From: Arthrobacter sp. ERGS1:01
Lineage (GTDB): Bacteria > Actinomycetota > Actinomycetes > Actinomycetales > Micrococcaceae
Assembly (NCBI RefSeq): GCF_001281315.1
Contig: NZ_CP012479.1
Span: 992,001 to 1,056,000, forward strand
Direction of reading: 5' to 3'
Length of the DNA: 64,000 bases
Below are positions 8,957-18,277 of the stretch, one piece after another (the stretch's first letter is position 1; each line of letters begins with the position of its first letter). The position numbers were made by a program, and so were the translations under genes. The notes beneath the pieces were generated by a model. The model did not search any database and was not told the origin of the DNA. It saw nothing but the letters and a program-made list of their open reading frames with translations.

Positions 8957-11900
8957 ATGAGTTCCCTCACCAGAGCCCTGATCACCAACGGGTTCTCCGA
9001 CCTGGAAAAAACCGAGCGGTTCCTTGGTTTCGCGGAATTGGCCGAACTGGACCAGGCGGAGCTGTTGGCCGCCCTGCGCGTTGCCAACAACCCCGATTTG
9101 GCGGTCCAGTCCCTGGTGCGCCTGCTCAGCGCCGCCCCCGCCGTCTACGCCAAACTCACGGTGACGGACAAGGAGTCGGGGCGGCAGGAACCCAACGAGG
9201 CGCTGTTCCGGCTCCTGGGCGCTTCCGAGGCGCTGGCCGACTTCCTGATCCGGCACCCGGAACACGTCGACGTGCTGGACACCCCCACCTCGCCCGAGCC
9301 GGCGCCGGTCGACGCCGGGGAGCTGCGGGCCTCGCTGCTGTCAGCGGTCGGTGCCGACCCGGCGTCGGCCATGCCCGTCGCGGCGGAAACCGGGACGGCG
9401 GCGCGGCTGGCCCTGCGCACCCGGTACCGGCGGCACCTGGCCGTCCTGGCCATCCGGGACCTGTGCGCCGCGTCCCCGCAGGACGTCATGCCCCTGGTGG
9501 GGGCGGAACTGGCGGACCTGGCCGCGGCCGCCCTCGACGCGGCCCTGGCCGTGGCTCGCGCCGAGGTCGCCGCCGTCTTCGCCCCCGACGCGGTGGCGGG
9601 CGTGCGGCTGGCCGTCATTGGCATGGGCAAGTGCGGGGCCCGGGAGCTGAACTATATTTCCGACGTCGACGTCATGTACGTGATTGAAACGGCCGACGGC
9701 GGCCCGGACGACGCCGATGCCGTCGCGATCGGCAATGCGCTGGCGTCCGCCGTGTCCCAGGCCATCTACGCCCCGGAACGCGAACCCGGCTTGTGGGAGG
9801 TGGATGCCAACCTGCGCCCCGAGGGCAAGGACGGCCCGCTGGTACGCACGCTCGATTCCTTCCTGAACTACTACGGGCGGTGGGCGCAGAGCTGGGAATT
9901 CCAGGCACTGCTGAAGGCCCGGGCCCTTGGCGGCGACCGTGAGCTGGGCCGGCGCTTTGAACAGGCCGTCTCGCCGCTGATCTGGACGTCCTCGGAACGG
10001 GAGGGCTTTGTCGCCTCGGTGCAGGGCATGCGCCGGCGGGTCACCGCGAACATCCCCGACGCCGAGGCCGGCCGCCAGATCAAGTTGGGCAAGGGCGGGC
10101 TGCGCGACGTCGAATTCACCGTCCAGCTGCTGCAGCTGGTGCACGGGAAGAATGACGAATCCATCCGGGTGAAGGCCACCACCGCCGCCATCGGCGCGCT
10201 CATGAAGGCCGGCTACATTGGCCGCACGGACGCCGCACACCTTGACGAGGCGTACAGGTACCTGCGCGTCCTGGAACACCGGATCCAGCTGGTGCACATG
10301 CGCCGCACCCACCTCATGCCCACGGCTCCCGAGCAGTTGCGCGCCCTGGCCCGGGCCGTGGCCGGGCCGCTGAGCATCAAGCGCCCCAGCGCGGAGTCCC
10401 TGCTGGCGGACTGGGCCAAGGTCAAGCGGCAGGTCAGCTCCCTGCACGAACGCATCTTCTACCGCCCCATCCTTGCCACGGCCGCGCATCTGAGTGCCGC
10501 CGACGCCGCCTTGACCACCGACGCCGCCCGGGCCAGGCTGGCCGCCCTGGGCTACCGGGACGCGGCCGGGGCGCAGCGCCACATCGAGGCGCTCACGGCC
10601 GGGGTGAGCCGCCGGGCCGCGCTGCAGCGCCAGCTGCTGCCGGTGCTCCTGAACTGGCTGGCCGACGGCGTCGACCCCGACGCCGGGCTGCTCGCCTTCC
10701 GCCGGGTGTCCGAGGCCCTGGGCACCTCGCACTGGTACCTGGGCATGCTGCGCGACCACCAGGCCGCGGCCGAAAGGCTCTGCCACGTCCTCTCCAGCTC
10801 CCGGCTCGTCACCGACCTGCTGGAGGTCTCCCCGGAGGCCACGGCCTGGTTTGGCAACGATAAGGAGCTGGTCCCGCTGTCCTTTGAGACGCAGTGGGCC
10901 GAGATCCAGTCCAAGATGTCCCGGCACCCCGAACCGGGGGAGGCCATCCGGCTGATCCGGTTGATCCGGCAGCGGGAGATCCTGCGCATCGCCATCGCCG
11001 ACTGCTCGGGGCTCTTGGGCCAGGACGACGTCGCCTCCGCACTCAGTGACGCCGACCGGGCCGCCGTGCTGGGCGCCCTGCTCGTGGCGGAATCGGCCGT
11101 CTATGCCGGGGAGCCGCCGCTGACCCGCGTGCTGGTGGTGGCCATGGGCCGGCAGGGTGGCCGGGAGATCGCCTACGGCTCCGACGCCGACGTCCTCTTT
11201 GTCCACCGCCCCGTCCAGGACGGGCCCGGCGCGGAGGAGGCTGCGGGGGAGCAGGCGCGGGCCATCGTGGCCAAGCTGACGGCCATGCTGACCCAGCCCG
11301 TCCGCCCGGCAATCCAGGCCGAACGGGTGCTCAGCGTCGACGCCGATCTCCGGCCCGAAGGCAAGAGCGGGCCCCTGGTGCGCTCCCTCGAGGCCTACCG
11401 GGAATACTATTCGCGCTGGTCCTCGCCCTGGGAGGCGCAGGCCCTGCTGCGCGCCCGGCCGCTGGCCGGTTCCGATGACCTCGCCGCCGACTTCGTGGCC
11501 ATGGCGGACCCCATCCGGTACCCGGCCGTGCTGCCGGACGCCGCGCTCCGGGAAATCAAGCTGCTCAAGGCTCGCATGGAGTCCGAGCGGCTTCCCCGCG
11601 GGGCCGATCCGGCCCGGCACGTGAAGTTGGGGCGCGGCGGACTCAGCGACGTCGAATGGCTTGTGCAGCTGTGGCAGTTGCAACACGCCCACCACCACGA
11701 GGGACTGCGCACCACCGCGACCCTCCCGGCCCTGCATGCGGCCACGGAGCTGGGACTGGTGGAGGCCGACGACGCCGAACTGCTCGAAGCCGCATGGCGG
11801 CTGGCCGGGAAGATCCGCAACGCCAACGTCATCTGGACCGGGAAAACCTCCGACCTCCTGCCCTCCGCACGCGGCGATCTGGAGGCCGTGGCCCGCTGGT

Positions 11901-11998
11901 GCGGCTACGAGCCCGGCCACGCGGCCCGTTTCGAGGAGGACTACCTTGGCCTGACCCGCCGCTGCCGGGCCGTGTTTGAACGGCTGTTCTACGGCTAG
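8957..11998 (+). CDS. glnE: Bifunctional glutamine synthetase adenylyltransferase / adenylyl-removing enzyme
   Basis: Sets glutamine synthetase activity by adding AMP to, or removing it from, a tyrosine of GlnA1 in response to nitrogen status. The 1013 residues hold two nucleotidyltransferase domains: the N-terminal (deadenylylating) GMGKCGARELNYISDVDVMYV and the C-terminal (adenylylating) AMGRQGGREIAYGSDADVLFV, each with its D-x-D metal pair, followed by helical GlnD_UR-like regions. I start at ATG 8957 (MSSLTRALITNGF), 8 bp after the glnA2 stop; a 24-codon upstream extension would overlap glnA2. The target GlnA1 (58110) keeps Tyr402, but the prophage now separates the two genes. The TAG stop shares its CTAG with the stop of the sulfatase gene on the other strand. 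Confidence 0.96.
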   Translation: MSSLTRALITNGFSDLEKTERFLGFAELAELDQAELLAALRVANNPDLAVQSLVRLLSAAPAVYAKLTVTDKESGRQEPNEALFRLLGASEALADFLIRHPEHVDVLDTPTSPEPAPVDAGELRASLLSAVGADPASAMPVAAETGTAARLALRTRYRRHLAVLAIRDLCAASPQDVMPLVGAELADLAAAALDAALAVARAEVAAVFAPDAVAGVRLAVIGMGKCGARELNYISDVDVMYVIETADGGPDDADAVAIGNALASAVSQAIYAPEREPGLWEVDANLRPEGKDGPLVRTLDSFLNYYGRWAQSWEFQALLKARALGGDRELGRRFEQAVSPLIWTSSEREGFVASVQGMRRRVTANIPDAEAGRQIKLGKGGLRDVEFTVQLLQLVHGKNDESIRVKATTAAIGALMKAGYIGRTDAAHLDEAYRYLRVLEHRIQLVHMRRTHLMPTAPEQLRALARAVAGPLSIKRPSAESLLADWAKVKRQVSSLHERIFYRPILATAAHLSAADAALTTDAARARLAALGYRDAAGAQRHIEALTAGVSRRAALQRQLLPVLLNWLADGVDPDAGLLAFRRVSEALGTSHWYLGMLRDHQAAAERLCHVLSSSRLVTDLLEVSPEATAWFGNDKELVPLSFETQWAEIQSKMSRHPEPGEAIRLIRLIRQREILRIAIADCSGLLGQDDVASALSDADRAAVLGALLVAESAVYAGEPPLTRVLVVAMGRQGGREIAYGSDADVLFVHRPVQDGPGAEEAAGEQARAIVAKLTAMLTQPVRPAIQAERVLSVDADLRPEGKSGPLVRSLEAYREYYSRWSSPWEAQALLRARPLAGSDDLAADFVAMADPIRYPAVLPDAALREIKLLKARMESERLPRGADPARHVKLGRGGLSDVEWLVQLWQLQHAHHHEGLRTTATLPALHAATELGLVEADDAELLEAAWRLAGKIRNANVIWTGKTSDLLPSARGDLEAVARWCGYEPGHAARFEEDYLGLTRRCRAVFERLFYG

Positions 11999-13506
11999 GG
12001 CAGTCCCTGGGCGTCCAGCAGGGCTCGGGTGTGGGCCAGGATGCCCGTCACGGGCGCGCCCGTGACAAGCTCGCCGTCGCGCTCGAAGCCCTCCTCGCGG
12101 CCCGCGAGGTCCCGCACCAGCCGGCCCTTCCACAGGGCCAGCAGTTCGGCGTATTCGGGGAGCGGGGCGAGGTTGTGCATTTCGCCGGGGTCGGCGTCGA
12201 GGTCGAAAAGCTCCTCGGTGCCCCATTCCGAAGCCCACAGATACTTCACATGGCCGTCGGTCACCCACTGCAGGGACTGGCCAAAGTAGACGTGCTCGCC
12301 GTGCAGCCACTTACGCCACGGAACTGCCGGCGCCGCCTCGGCGGGCGCCGGGGCCGGCGTCGGCCGCAGGAACGGCACCAGGGAACGGCCGTCGCAGCTT
12401 TCCGGAATCGGCACGCCCGCCAGCTCCAACAGGGTTGGCATGAGGTCGCGCAGCTCGACCACCTCATCCACCACGGCACCCCTGACGGCGTCGGCGTCGG
12501 ACGGGGCCGGGGCCACGATGAACGGCACCCGGGCCGAGCCCTCGTAACCGACGGCCTTGCGATAAAAATCGTGGTCGCCCAGCATCTCGCCATGATCGGA
12601 GGTGAACGCAACGATCGTGTCCCGGGCCAGGCCAAACTCATTCAGCGCCTCAAAAAGCCGCATCAGCTGCAAATCGATATGGGTCATCAGCCCGTAGTAG
12701 CCGGCCCGGGCGCGGTGCGTGACGGCTTCGGACAAGGTGCCGAAGGCCAGCTGGTGGTTGCCGTTGGTCCGCACGGATTCATAGTGGTGTTCCCAGTCGC
12801 CGAGCCTGCGCTTGAAGGCCGGCAGGTCAAGGTACATCTCCATGGCCCAGGCGGGCGGGTCGTAGGGCGGGTGCGGGCGGTGGAAGGACAGGTAGAGGAA
12901 GAACGGGACGGTGGGGTCCCGGCGGAACAGCCATTCCACGGCCTGCGAACCCGTCCACGACGTCGGGTGCAGGCGCTCGGCCTTGTCCCAGGGCCGGGCC
13001 ACGGTGGAATTGCAGCCGGCGCCGTGGTCAAAGTATTCCTCGTCGGGGCTGACGCCCGGTTGCCGGCGCAGCCACGGCACATAGTCGTCAAAGTACTTGA
13101 AGTTCAGCTTGTGTTCGGCCCGGGCCGCGTGCAGGAAACCGTCGTGAAGCACGACGTCGTCAAAGCCCACCCGGCTGCGTTCGGGGTACACGTGCATCTT
13201 CCCGATGGCCTGGGTCTGGTAACCGGCCTTGCGGAACTCGCCCTGCAATGTCACGGGGTGGGCAACGTCGAAGGGGACGCCCTCCTGGTAGCCGACCCGC
13301 CCGTGGCGTTCCTGGGACTGGCCGGTAAACAAGGCGACCCGGGCCGGCACGCAGGTGGGCGTGGCCGAATAGGCGTGCCGGAAACGGGCGCCCTTGCCGG
13401 CCAGCTCGTCCAGATGCGGGGTCTGCACATGGGGGTGCCCCTCCGCGCCGAGGCAGTCGCCGCGCCACTCGTCGGCGCAGATCAGGATCACATTGGCTCG
13501 GCCCAT
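11995..13506 (-). CDS. Sulfatase (arylsulfatase/alkaline phosphatase superfamily)
   Basis: A 503-residue hydrolase. The Cys-type sulfatase signature TPTCVPARVALFTG is present with Cys52 as the residue to be converted to formylglycine. The N-terminal metal Asp segment ILICADEWRGD, SDHGEMLGDH and the FHRPHPPYDPP segment also fit arylsulfatase or choline-sulfatase relatives. Start taken at MGRANVILIC (13506) after GGAAGGGA; 16 more codons are open upstream without a site. No signal peptide is seen, so a cytoplasmic enzyme is likely, which would need a formylglycine-generating enzyme encoded elsewhere. Convergent with glnE: the two stops overlap in one CTAG. Confidence 0.88.
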   Translation of the reverse strand: MGRANVILICADEWRGDCLGAEGHPHVQTPHLDELAGKGARFRHAYSATPTCVPARVALFTGQSQERHGRVGYQEGVPFDVAHPVTLQGEFRKAGYQTQAIGKMHVYPERSRVGFDDVVLHDGFLHAARAEHKLNFKYFDDYVPWLRRQPGVSPDEEYFDHGAGCNSTVARPWDKAERLHPTSWTGSQAVEWLFRRDPTVPFFLYLSFHRPHPPYDPPAWAMEMYLDLPAFKRRLGDWEHHYESVRTNGNHQLAFGTLSEAVTHRARAGYYGLMTHIDLQLMRLFEALNEFGLARDTIVAFTSDHGEMLGDHDFYRKAVGYEGSARVPFIVAPAPSDADAVRGAVVDEVVELRDLMPTLLELAGVPIPESCDGRSLVPFLRPTPAPAPAEAAPAVPWRKWLHGEHVYFGQSLQWVTDGHVKYLWASEWGTEELFDLDADPGEMHNLAPLPEYAELLALWKGRLVRDLAGREEGFERDGELVTGAPVTGILAHTRALLDAQGLP

Positions 13507-13769
13507 GTGTGGTTCCCTTCCAGTCACTCCCCGTGGCGGGAACTTGTAGGACATTATCGCTTCAGCCTAGTGCGGCACGATGGCGGGATGCGTTTTCCCT
13601 TTGTGAAACCGGCAAAAGTTACGTGACACAGGGGGTGGACTTTAGTGCGCCGGGTGGACGAAACTAAAGAAGACAAGTGCGTAGTTCTCATATATGCCTG
13701 CCAATCCGCGCTAGCGCGCGGTCGTTTGGGGCCAAATGGCCGGTCGAAAATTACTCTTGAGGGGTTTCC

Positions 13770-14303
13770 ATGAAGAGACGTCAACCAGTGGGGCACGCTC
13801 GGATCGGCATTGCTGCCGCGTTCGGTGCCCTTTTCGCTATTTTTGCCATGTTCTTCGGAGTTGGTGGCGCTTCGGCGGCAACGACCCCGCAGGGCCCGTG
13901 GATCTGGCCGCATTCGGCGGTTGTTGCGGCGCCGGCCGCACAGGGTCCGTGGATCTGGCCGAACGCCGTGAAGGCTGACCAGGGCACCCAGTTGGTGCCG
14001 TGGATCTGGCCGAACGCCGTGAAGGCTGACCAGGGCACCCAGTTGGTGCCGTGGATCTGGCCGAACGCGGTCAAGGCTGACCAGGGCACCCAGTTGGTGC
14101 CGTGGATCTGGCCGAACGCGGTCAAGGCTGACCAGGGCACCCAGTTGGTGCCGTGGATCTGGCCGAACGCGGTCAAGGCTGACCAGGGCACCCAGTTGGT
14201 GCCGTGGATCTGGCCGAACGCCGCCAAGGGTGGAACGTCGACCCAGTTGGTGCCGTGGATCTGGCCCAACGCAGCCAAGGGTGGCACGCTCACCAGCGCC
14301 TAG
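13770..14303 (+). CDS. Secreted tandem-repeat protein with eight PWIWP motifs
   Basis: A 177-residue protein not recognised from any family. Residues 1 to about 36 form a signal peptide (basic start, hydrophobic core, GGASA-A cleavage). The mature part is almost wholly a repeat: eight PWIWP cores, the last seven spaced by exactly 17 residues, with five identical units of PWIWPNAVKADQGTQLV followed by two NAAKGG variants. At DNA level these are 51-bp tandem units. A ribosome binding site (TGAGGGG) precedes the ATG, and a strong terminator follows, so it is a monocistronic gene. The composition (Trp and Pro in every unit, one Lys-Ala-Asp linker) suggests either a cell-surface repeat protein or a multi-core peptide precursor cut between units. 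No processing enzyme lies next to it. Confidence 0.8.
   Translation: MKRRQPVGHARIGIAAAFGALFAIFAMFFGVGGASAATTPQGPWIWPHSAVVAAPAAQGPWIWPNAVKADQGTQLVPWIWPNAVKADQGTQLVPWIWPNAVKADQGTQLVPWIWPNAVKADQGTQLVPWIWPNAVKADQGTQLVPWIWPNAAKGGTSTQLVPWIWPNAAKGGTLTSA
13947..14300 (+). repeat. 51-bp in-frame tandem repeats
   Basis: Seven units beginning CCGTGGATCTGGCC at 13947, 13998, 14049, 14100, 14151, 14202 and 14253. The period is a whole number of codons. Units 2-5 are nearly identical, including silent positions, which points to recent expansion. Confidence 0.95.
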
Positions 14304-14663
14304 CCACCACAGTATGTGGTGAAGGTGGTCGGCCGGGATTCCTGGCCGGCCACCTTTTTCATGTCAGCACGGCCCATCAGCGGCGTCGTCGATAGTGGTT
14401 GGCGGGAGGGAGTCGTTGGCAAGGCCCACAATTTAGGTGACTGATTATTGTGATCATGACCAAAGCAATGAGGCGTGGATCACACTATATTTGAGAATGT
14501 GCCGCGCAACCCCGCTGAGGGCACGATGAACCACTTGGATCCTGGCCCGCACCACCAATGACGGGAATGGCGAAAAGTTTTGTCCCGCCAGATTTTCGAA
14601 TTCCGCCACCGGCGCGCCCGTGCCGGCGGCGGCTTCGGTCCAGGAGTCAAAGGAGACCCTGCC
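14304..14663. other. Gap between the repeat gene and the 51-residue gene
   Basis: 360 bp holding the terminator at 14324-14359 and the ribosome binding site of the next gene. A TATATT at about 14485 could be a -10. No other convincing frame is seen on either strand. Confidence 0.4.
14324..14359 (+). terminator. Rho-independent terminator after the PWIWP gene
   Basis: Arms at 14324-14334 and 14344-14354 pair over 11 bp with one G-U pair, followed by TTTTT at 14355-14359. Confidence 0.85.
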
Positions 14664-14819
14664 ATGCCGTCCACACTCACCGCCAGCCGTCCAGTCGTTA
14701 CCCCGATCCGCACCGATCCCGGCCCGCGCCCCATCGTCCAAACCCCGGTCAAAGTGACGGACCACTTCGCCACCTGTGAGGACGAATGCCCCTACTGCTG
14801 GGGCCCGGAAACCGACTAA
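14664..14819 (+). CDS. Small cysteine-containing protein, 51 residues
   Basis: Not recognised. ATG 14664 follows a strong AAAGGAGA site. The first ~30 residues are Thr/Pro/Val-rich with basic residues, and the end carries CEDECPYCW, a C-x3-C-x2-C cluster that could bind metal or undergo modification. No signal peptide or membrane segment. It stands alone, 145 bp before the ABC transporter gene. The good ribosome site and clean stop argue for a real gene; a peptide precursor is one possibility but there is no modifying enzyme beside it. Confidence 0.55.
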   Translation: MPSTLTASRPVVTPIRTDPGPRPIVQTPVKVTDHFATCEDECPYCWGPETD

Positions 14820-14964
14820 ACGCCGTTCCGTCCCGCGATACGCATAGAATTTACCTTTGACCGCTGCGTGTGGGGGCACTGTCCACGCCGCACAGTGCCG
14901 TGAAAACATGCCAAAAAGCCCTGGCATGCCGCCGCGAACCGCACCAAAAATCTAAGGATGGTTC

Positions 14965-16479
14965 TTGATCTTGAACACTTACCGATTGGCCACCAGACGT
15001 GGGAGGGCCGCGCTCGGCGCCGCACTGACCGTCATGGCCCTGTTCCTGGGCATGGCCTCAGCCACCGCCGTGGTCCCCGCCAGCCAATCCGCGGCACCCG
15101 CTGTGGCACCCGTCGTCGCACCGGCCGCAGGAGTGCAGGGCAAGACCTTCACCATCGGCACCGACACCACGTTCGCACCGTTTGAATTCCACAACGGCAG
15201 CGGCGACCTGGTGGGCATCGACATGGACCTGATCCGGGCCATTGCCAAGGAGCAGGGTTTCTCCGTCAACATCAAGTCCCTCGGCTTCGACGCGGCCCTC
15301 CAGGCGCTGCAGTCCAACCAGGTGGACGGCGTCATTGCCGGCATGTCCATTACGGACAAGCGCAAACTGGTCTTCGACTTCTCGGACCCCTACTTCACCT
15401 CGGGCATCCAGATGGCCGTGGCGAAGGGCAACGACTCCATCAAGTCCTACGCCGACCTCAAGGGCAAGACGGTTGCCGTCAAGCGCGGCAGCGAGGGCGA
15501 GACGTTTGCCAACTCGATCAAGGCCAAGTACGACTTCACGGTCAAGGCACTGGACCAGTCCGCCACCATGTACGACGACGTCAAGGCCGGCAACTCCGTG
15601 GCCGTCTTCGACGACTACCCGGTCCTGGCCTATGGCATCAGCCAGAACAACGGCCTGAAGATCGTCACGCCCAAGGAGCAGGGCAGCTCGTACGGTTTCG
15701 CCGTCAACAAGGGCCAGAACGCCGATCTCCTCGCCGCGTTCAACACCGGCCTGGCCCATTTGAAGGCCGACGGCCAATACCAGGCGATCCTGGACAAGTA
15801 TCTGGCCGCCCCCGAAGCCGCGGCCAACACCAGCTTCTGGAGCTTGTTGACCAACAGCTTCCCGGCGCTCATGAAGGGCCTGGGCCTGACCCTGCTGGCC
15901 ACGGCCCTGAGCCTCGTGATCGCCCTGGTCCTGGGTGTCCTGTTCGGATTTTTCAAGGTGGGCGAGAACAAGATCCTGCGTGCCGTGGCCACGATCTACG
16001 TAGCCATCTTCCGCGGCACCCCGCTGCTGGTCCAGGCGTTCTTCTTCTACTTCGGCCTGCCGCAGCTGACGGGAGTCCCGCTGCCCGTGCTGACCGCGGG
16101 CGTGCTCACACTGAGCCTGAACGCCGGTGCCTACATGACGGAGATCGTCCGCGGCGGCATCCAGTCGGTTGATCCCGGCCAGCTCGAAGCCAGCCGCAGC
16201 CTTGGGCTCAGCTATGCGACCTCGATGCGCCGCGTAGTGGTTCCGCAGGCCATCAAGATCATGACGCCGTCGTTCATCAACCAGTTCGTCATCACGCTCA
16301 AGGACACGTCCCTGCTGGCCGTCATCGGCTTCGCGGAACTGACCTACCAGGGCCAGCAGATCTACGCGTCCAACTTCCGCACCGGTGAAACGCTGCTGAT
16401 CGTTGCCGCAATCTACTTCGTCGTGATCACGCTGCTGACCCAGCTTTCCAACGTCCTGGACAGGAAGTTCAACAAATGA
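14965..16479 (+). CDS. Polar amino acid ABC transporter, fused substrate-binding protein and permease
   Basis: 504 residues. A signal/anchor segment ([19 protein letters not shown]) is followed by a type-3 solute-binding domain (about 60-285: [43 protein letters not shown]), then a His/Glu/Gln-type permease (about 290-500) with FRGTPLLVQ and the EAA-loop [10 protein letters not shown]. Fused GlnH-GlnP proteins are a known arrangement. Start is TTG at 14965 after AAGGA; an ATG at 14958 is out of frame. Upstream, CATGCCA and TGGCATG (14907-14928) form a small inverted repeat that could be an operator. The ATPase gene overlaps by ATGA. With glutaminase downstream, glutamine uptake is the best guess. 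Confidence 0.92.
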   Translation: MILNTYRLATRRGRAALGAALTVMALFLGMASATAVVPASQSAAPAVAPVVAPAAGVQGKTFTIGTDTTFAPFEFHNGSGDLVGIDMDLIRAIAKEQGFSVNIKSLGFDAALQALQSNQVDGVIAGMSITDKRKLVFDFSDPYFTSGIQMAVAKGNDSIKSYADLKGKTVAVKRGSEGETFANSIKAKYDFTVKALDQSATMYDDVKAGNSVAVFDDYPVLAYGISQNNGLKIVTPKEQGSSYGFAVNKGQNADLLAAFNTGLAHLKADGQYQAILDKYLAAPEAAANTSFWSLLTNSFPALMKGLGLTLLATALSLVIALVLGVLFGFFKVGENKILRAVATIYVAIFRGTPLLVQAFFFYFGLPQLTGVPLPVLTAGVLTLSLNAGAYMTEIVRGGIQSVDPGQLEASRSLGLSYATSMRRVVVPQAIKIMTPSFINQFVITLKDTSLLAVIGFAELTYQGQQIYASNFRTGETLLIVAAIYFVVITLLTQLSNVLDRKFNK

Positions 16480-17216
16480 GCCAGCCGAACCCCAAAATCA
16501 GTGTCAAGGGCCTGAAGAAGTCCTTCGGCTCCAACGAGGTGCTCAAGGGCCTCGACGTCGACATCGCCGAGGGTGAGGTGGTCTGTGTGATCGGCCCCTC
16601 CGGTTCCGGAAAGTCCACGTTCCTGCGCTGCCTGAACAAGCTCGAGGACATCACCGGCGGCACCGTCGTGGTGAACGGCTTCGATTTGACCGAACCCAAG
16701 GTGGACCTGAACGCGGTCCGGCAGAACATCGGCATGGTGTTCCAGCACTTCAACCTGTTCCCGCACATGACGGTCATCCAGAACATCATGCTGGCACCCG
16801 TGGAGCTGAAGAAGTCCGACAAGGCGGGGGCCCGGGCCAAGGCCCTGGAACTCCTCAAGCGGGTGGGCCTGGAGGAAAAGGCCGACGCCCGTCCGGCGTC
16901 GCTCTCCGGCGGCCAGAAGCAGCGTGTGGCGATTGCCCGCGCCCTCGCCATGAACCCCGGCATCATGCTCTTCGACGAGGCCACCAGCGCCCTGGACCCC
17001 GAAATGGTGGGGGAGGTCCTGCAGGTCATCAAGGACCTGGCCAAGGAAGGCATGACCATGGTGGTGGTCACGCACGAGATGGGCTTCGCCCGCGAAGTCT
17101 CCGACAGGGTCATCTTCATGGCGGACGGCTTCATCTGCGAGGAAGGCACCCCGGAGGCCATCTTCTCCAACGCACAGCAGCCGCGCCTGCAGGACTTCCT
17201 GGCCAAGGTCCTCTAG
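16476..17216 (+). CDS. glnQ: Amino acid ABC transporter ATP-binding protein (GlnQ type)
   Basis: The 246-residue ATPase that powers the fused permease. Walker [10 protein letters not shown] is at 40-48, Q-loop in [11 protein letters not shown], signature LSGGQKQR, Walker [14 protein letters not shown]-loop in VVVTHEM. The start ATG overlaps the TGA of the permease gene, so the two are translationally coupled. The assignment to glutamine rather than another polar amino acid rests on family resemblance and the glutaminase gene next door. Confidence 0.93.
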   Translation: MSQPNPKISVKGLKKSFGSNEVLKGLDVDIAEGEVVCVIGPSGSGKSTFLRCLNKLEDITGGTVVVNGFDLTEPKVDLNAVRQNIGMVFQHFNLFPHMTVIQNIMLAPVELKKSDKAGARAKALELLKRVGLEEKADARPASLSGGQKQRVAIARALAMNPGIMLFDEATSALDPEMVGEVLQVIKDLAKEGMTMVVVTHEMGFAREVSDRVIFMADGFICEEGTPEAIFSNAQQPRLQDFLAKVL

Positions 17217-17225
17217 CCTGCTTGA

Positions 17226-17254
17226 GGGGGTGGCCGTCGCCGGCGGCCACCCCC
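17226..17254 (+). terminator. Hairpin between transporter and glutaminase
   Basis: Perfect 11-bp GC stem (17226-17236 with 17244-17254) in the 94-bp gap. No U-run follows, so it may attenuate or protect the mRNA rather than terminate. Confidence 0.45.
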
Positions 17255-17310
17255 GGCCGCAGCGTCCGGCGTGCGGCCGCCCCAACACTCCCAACGGGAC
17301 GAGGAATCGC

Positions 17311-18222
17311 ATGGACATGCAGGCCACCCTGGAGGAGATCGTGAAAGCCGTGGCGCCGCTGAAGGGCCAGGGCACCGTGGCGTCCTACATTCCCAGCCTG
17401 GGCGGCGTCCCGCCGGAAAAGTTCGGGATCTGCGTGGCCATGGCCGACGGCCCCGTGTACGGTGCGGGGGACTGGCATGAGCCGTTCTCCATCCAAAGCA
17501 TCTCCAAGGTGTTCTCGCTGGCCCTGGTCATGGCCCGCGACTACGACTCCATCTGGAAGCGTGTGTTCCGTGAACCCTCCGGCACGCCGTTCAACTCACT
17601 GGTCCAGTTGGAGGCCGACAAGGGGATCCCGCGCAACCCGTTCATCAACGCCGGGGCCATTGTGGTCACCGACCGGCTGCTGACGCTCACGGGCGACGCC
17701 GCCGGCTCCATCCGCGGCCTGCTCCGCCAGGAGGCCGGCAACCCCACGATCGACATCGACGCCACGGTGGCCGCCTCGGAGGCCCGGCACGGGCACCGGA
17801 ACGCCGCCATGGCGCACCTGCTGGCCAGCTTCGGCAACCTGGAAAACCCCGTCGACGACGTCCTGGCCAACTACTTCGACCAATGTGCGTTGGCCATGTG
17901 CTGCGAAGACCTGGCCCTGTCGGCGAGGTTCCTGGCCCGCCAGGGAGTATCCACGGGCGGGTCGCCGTTCCTGAGCCCCAACCAGAGCAAGCGGGTCAAC
18001 GCCGTCATGCTCACCTGCGGAACCTACGACGCGGCGGGGGAGTTCGCCTACCGGGTGGGGCTGCCCGGCAAGAGCGGGGTGGGCGGCGGCATCGTCGCCA
18101 TTGTTCCGGGCCGCTGTTCCATCGCGGTCTGGGGGCCCGAGCTGGATGCCAACGGAAACTCGGTGGTTGGTACGGCCGCCCTCGATGAGTTCACCACCCG
18201 CACCGGCTGGTCGGTCTTCTAG
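17311..18222 (+). CDS. glsA: Glutaminase A
   Basis: Hydrolyses glutamine to glutamate and ammonia. The 303 residues have the serine-dependent beta-lactamase-like glutaminase pattern: S63-I-S-K66 within FSIQSISKVFSLAL, FNSLVQLE, NPFINAGAI, the CALAMCCEDL segment and GVGGGIVAI. I start at ATG 17311 behind GAGGAA, giving the family length; 27 extra codons upstream are open but unlike the family. It follows the glutamine-type transporter in the same direction, forming an uptake-and-hydrolysis set. Confidence 0.95.
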   Translation: MDMQATLEEIVKAVAPLKGQGTVASYIPSLGGVPPEKFGICVAMADGPVYGAGDWHEPFSIQSISKVFSLALVMARDYDSIWKRVFREPSGTPFNSLVQLEADKGIPRNPFINAGAIVVTDRLLTLTGDAAGSIRGLLRQEAGNPTIDIDATVAASEARHGHRNAAMAHLLASFGNLENPVDDVLANYFDQCALAMCCEDLALSARFLARQGVSTGGSPFLSPNQSKRVNAVMLTCGTYDAAGEFAYRVGLPGKSGVGGGIVAIVPGRCSIAVWGPELDANGNSVVGTAALDEFTTRTGWSVF

Positions 18223-18229
18223 TCTCGGT

Positions 18230-18248
18230 GGTTGAGCCTGTCGAAACC
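18230..18248. repeat. Actinobacterial intergenic repeat GGTTGAGCCTGTCGAAACC
   Basis: A 19-bp element downstream of glsA, whose complement is the GGTTTCGACAGGCTCAACC type seen many times in intergenic DNA of high-GC actinobacteria. Its role is not settled. Confidence 0.6.
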
Positions 18249-18277
18249 CCGGGCCGGCACCCGGCTACGATTTATCC

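Noticed and set aside
9341..12310. 989-residue open frame on the minus strand opposite glnE
   Set aside because: It is a shadow of GC-rich codon use; glnE on the plus strand has full family motifs.
13947..14300. CRISPR-like array of regular 51-bp repeats
   Set aside because: There are no unique spacers, the period is in frame, and the units code for a repeat protein with signal peptide.
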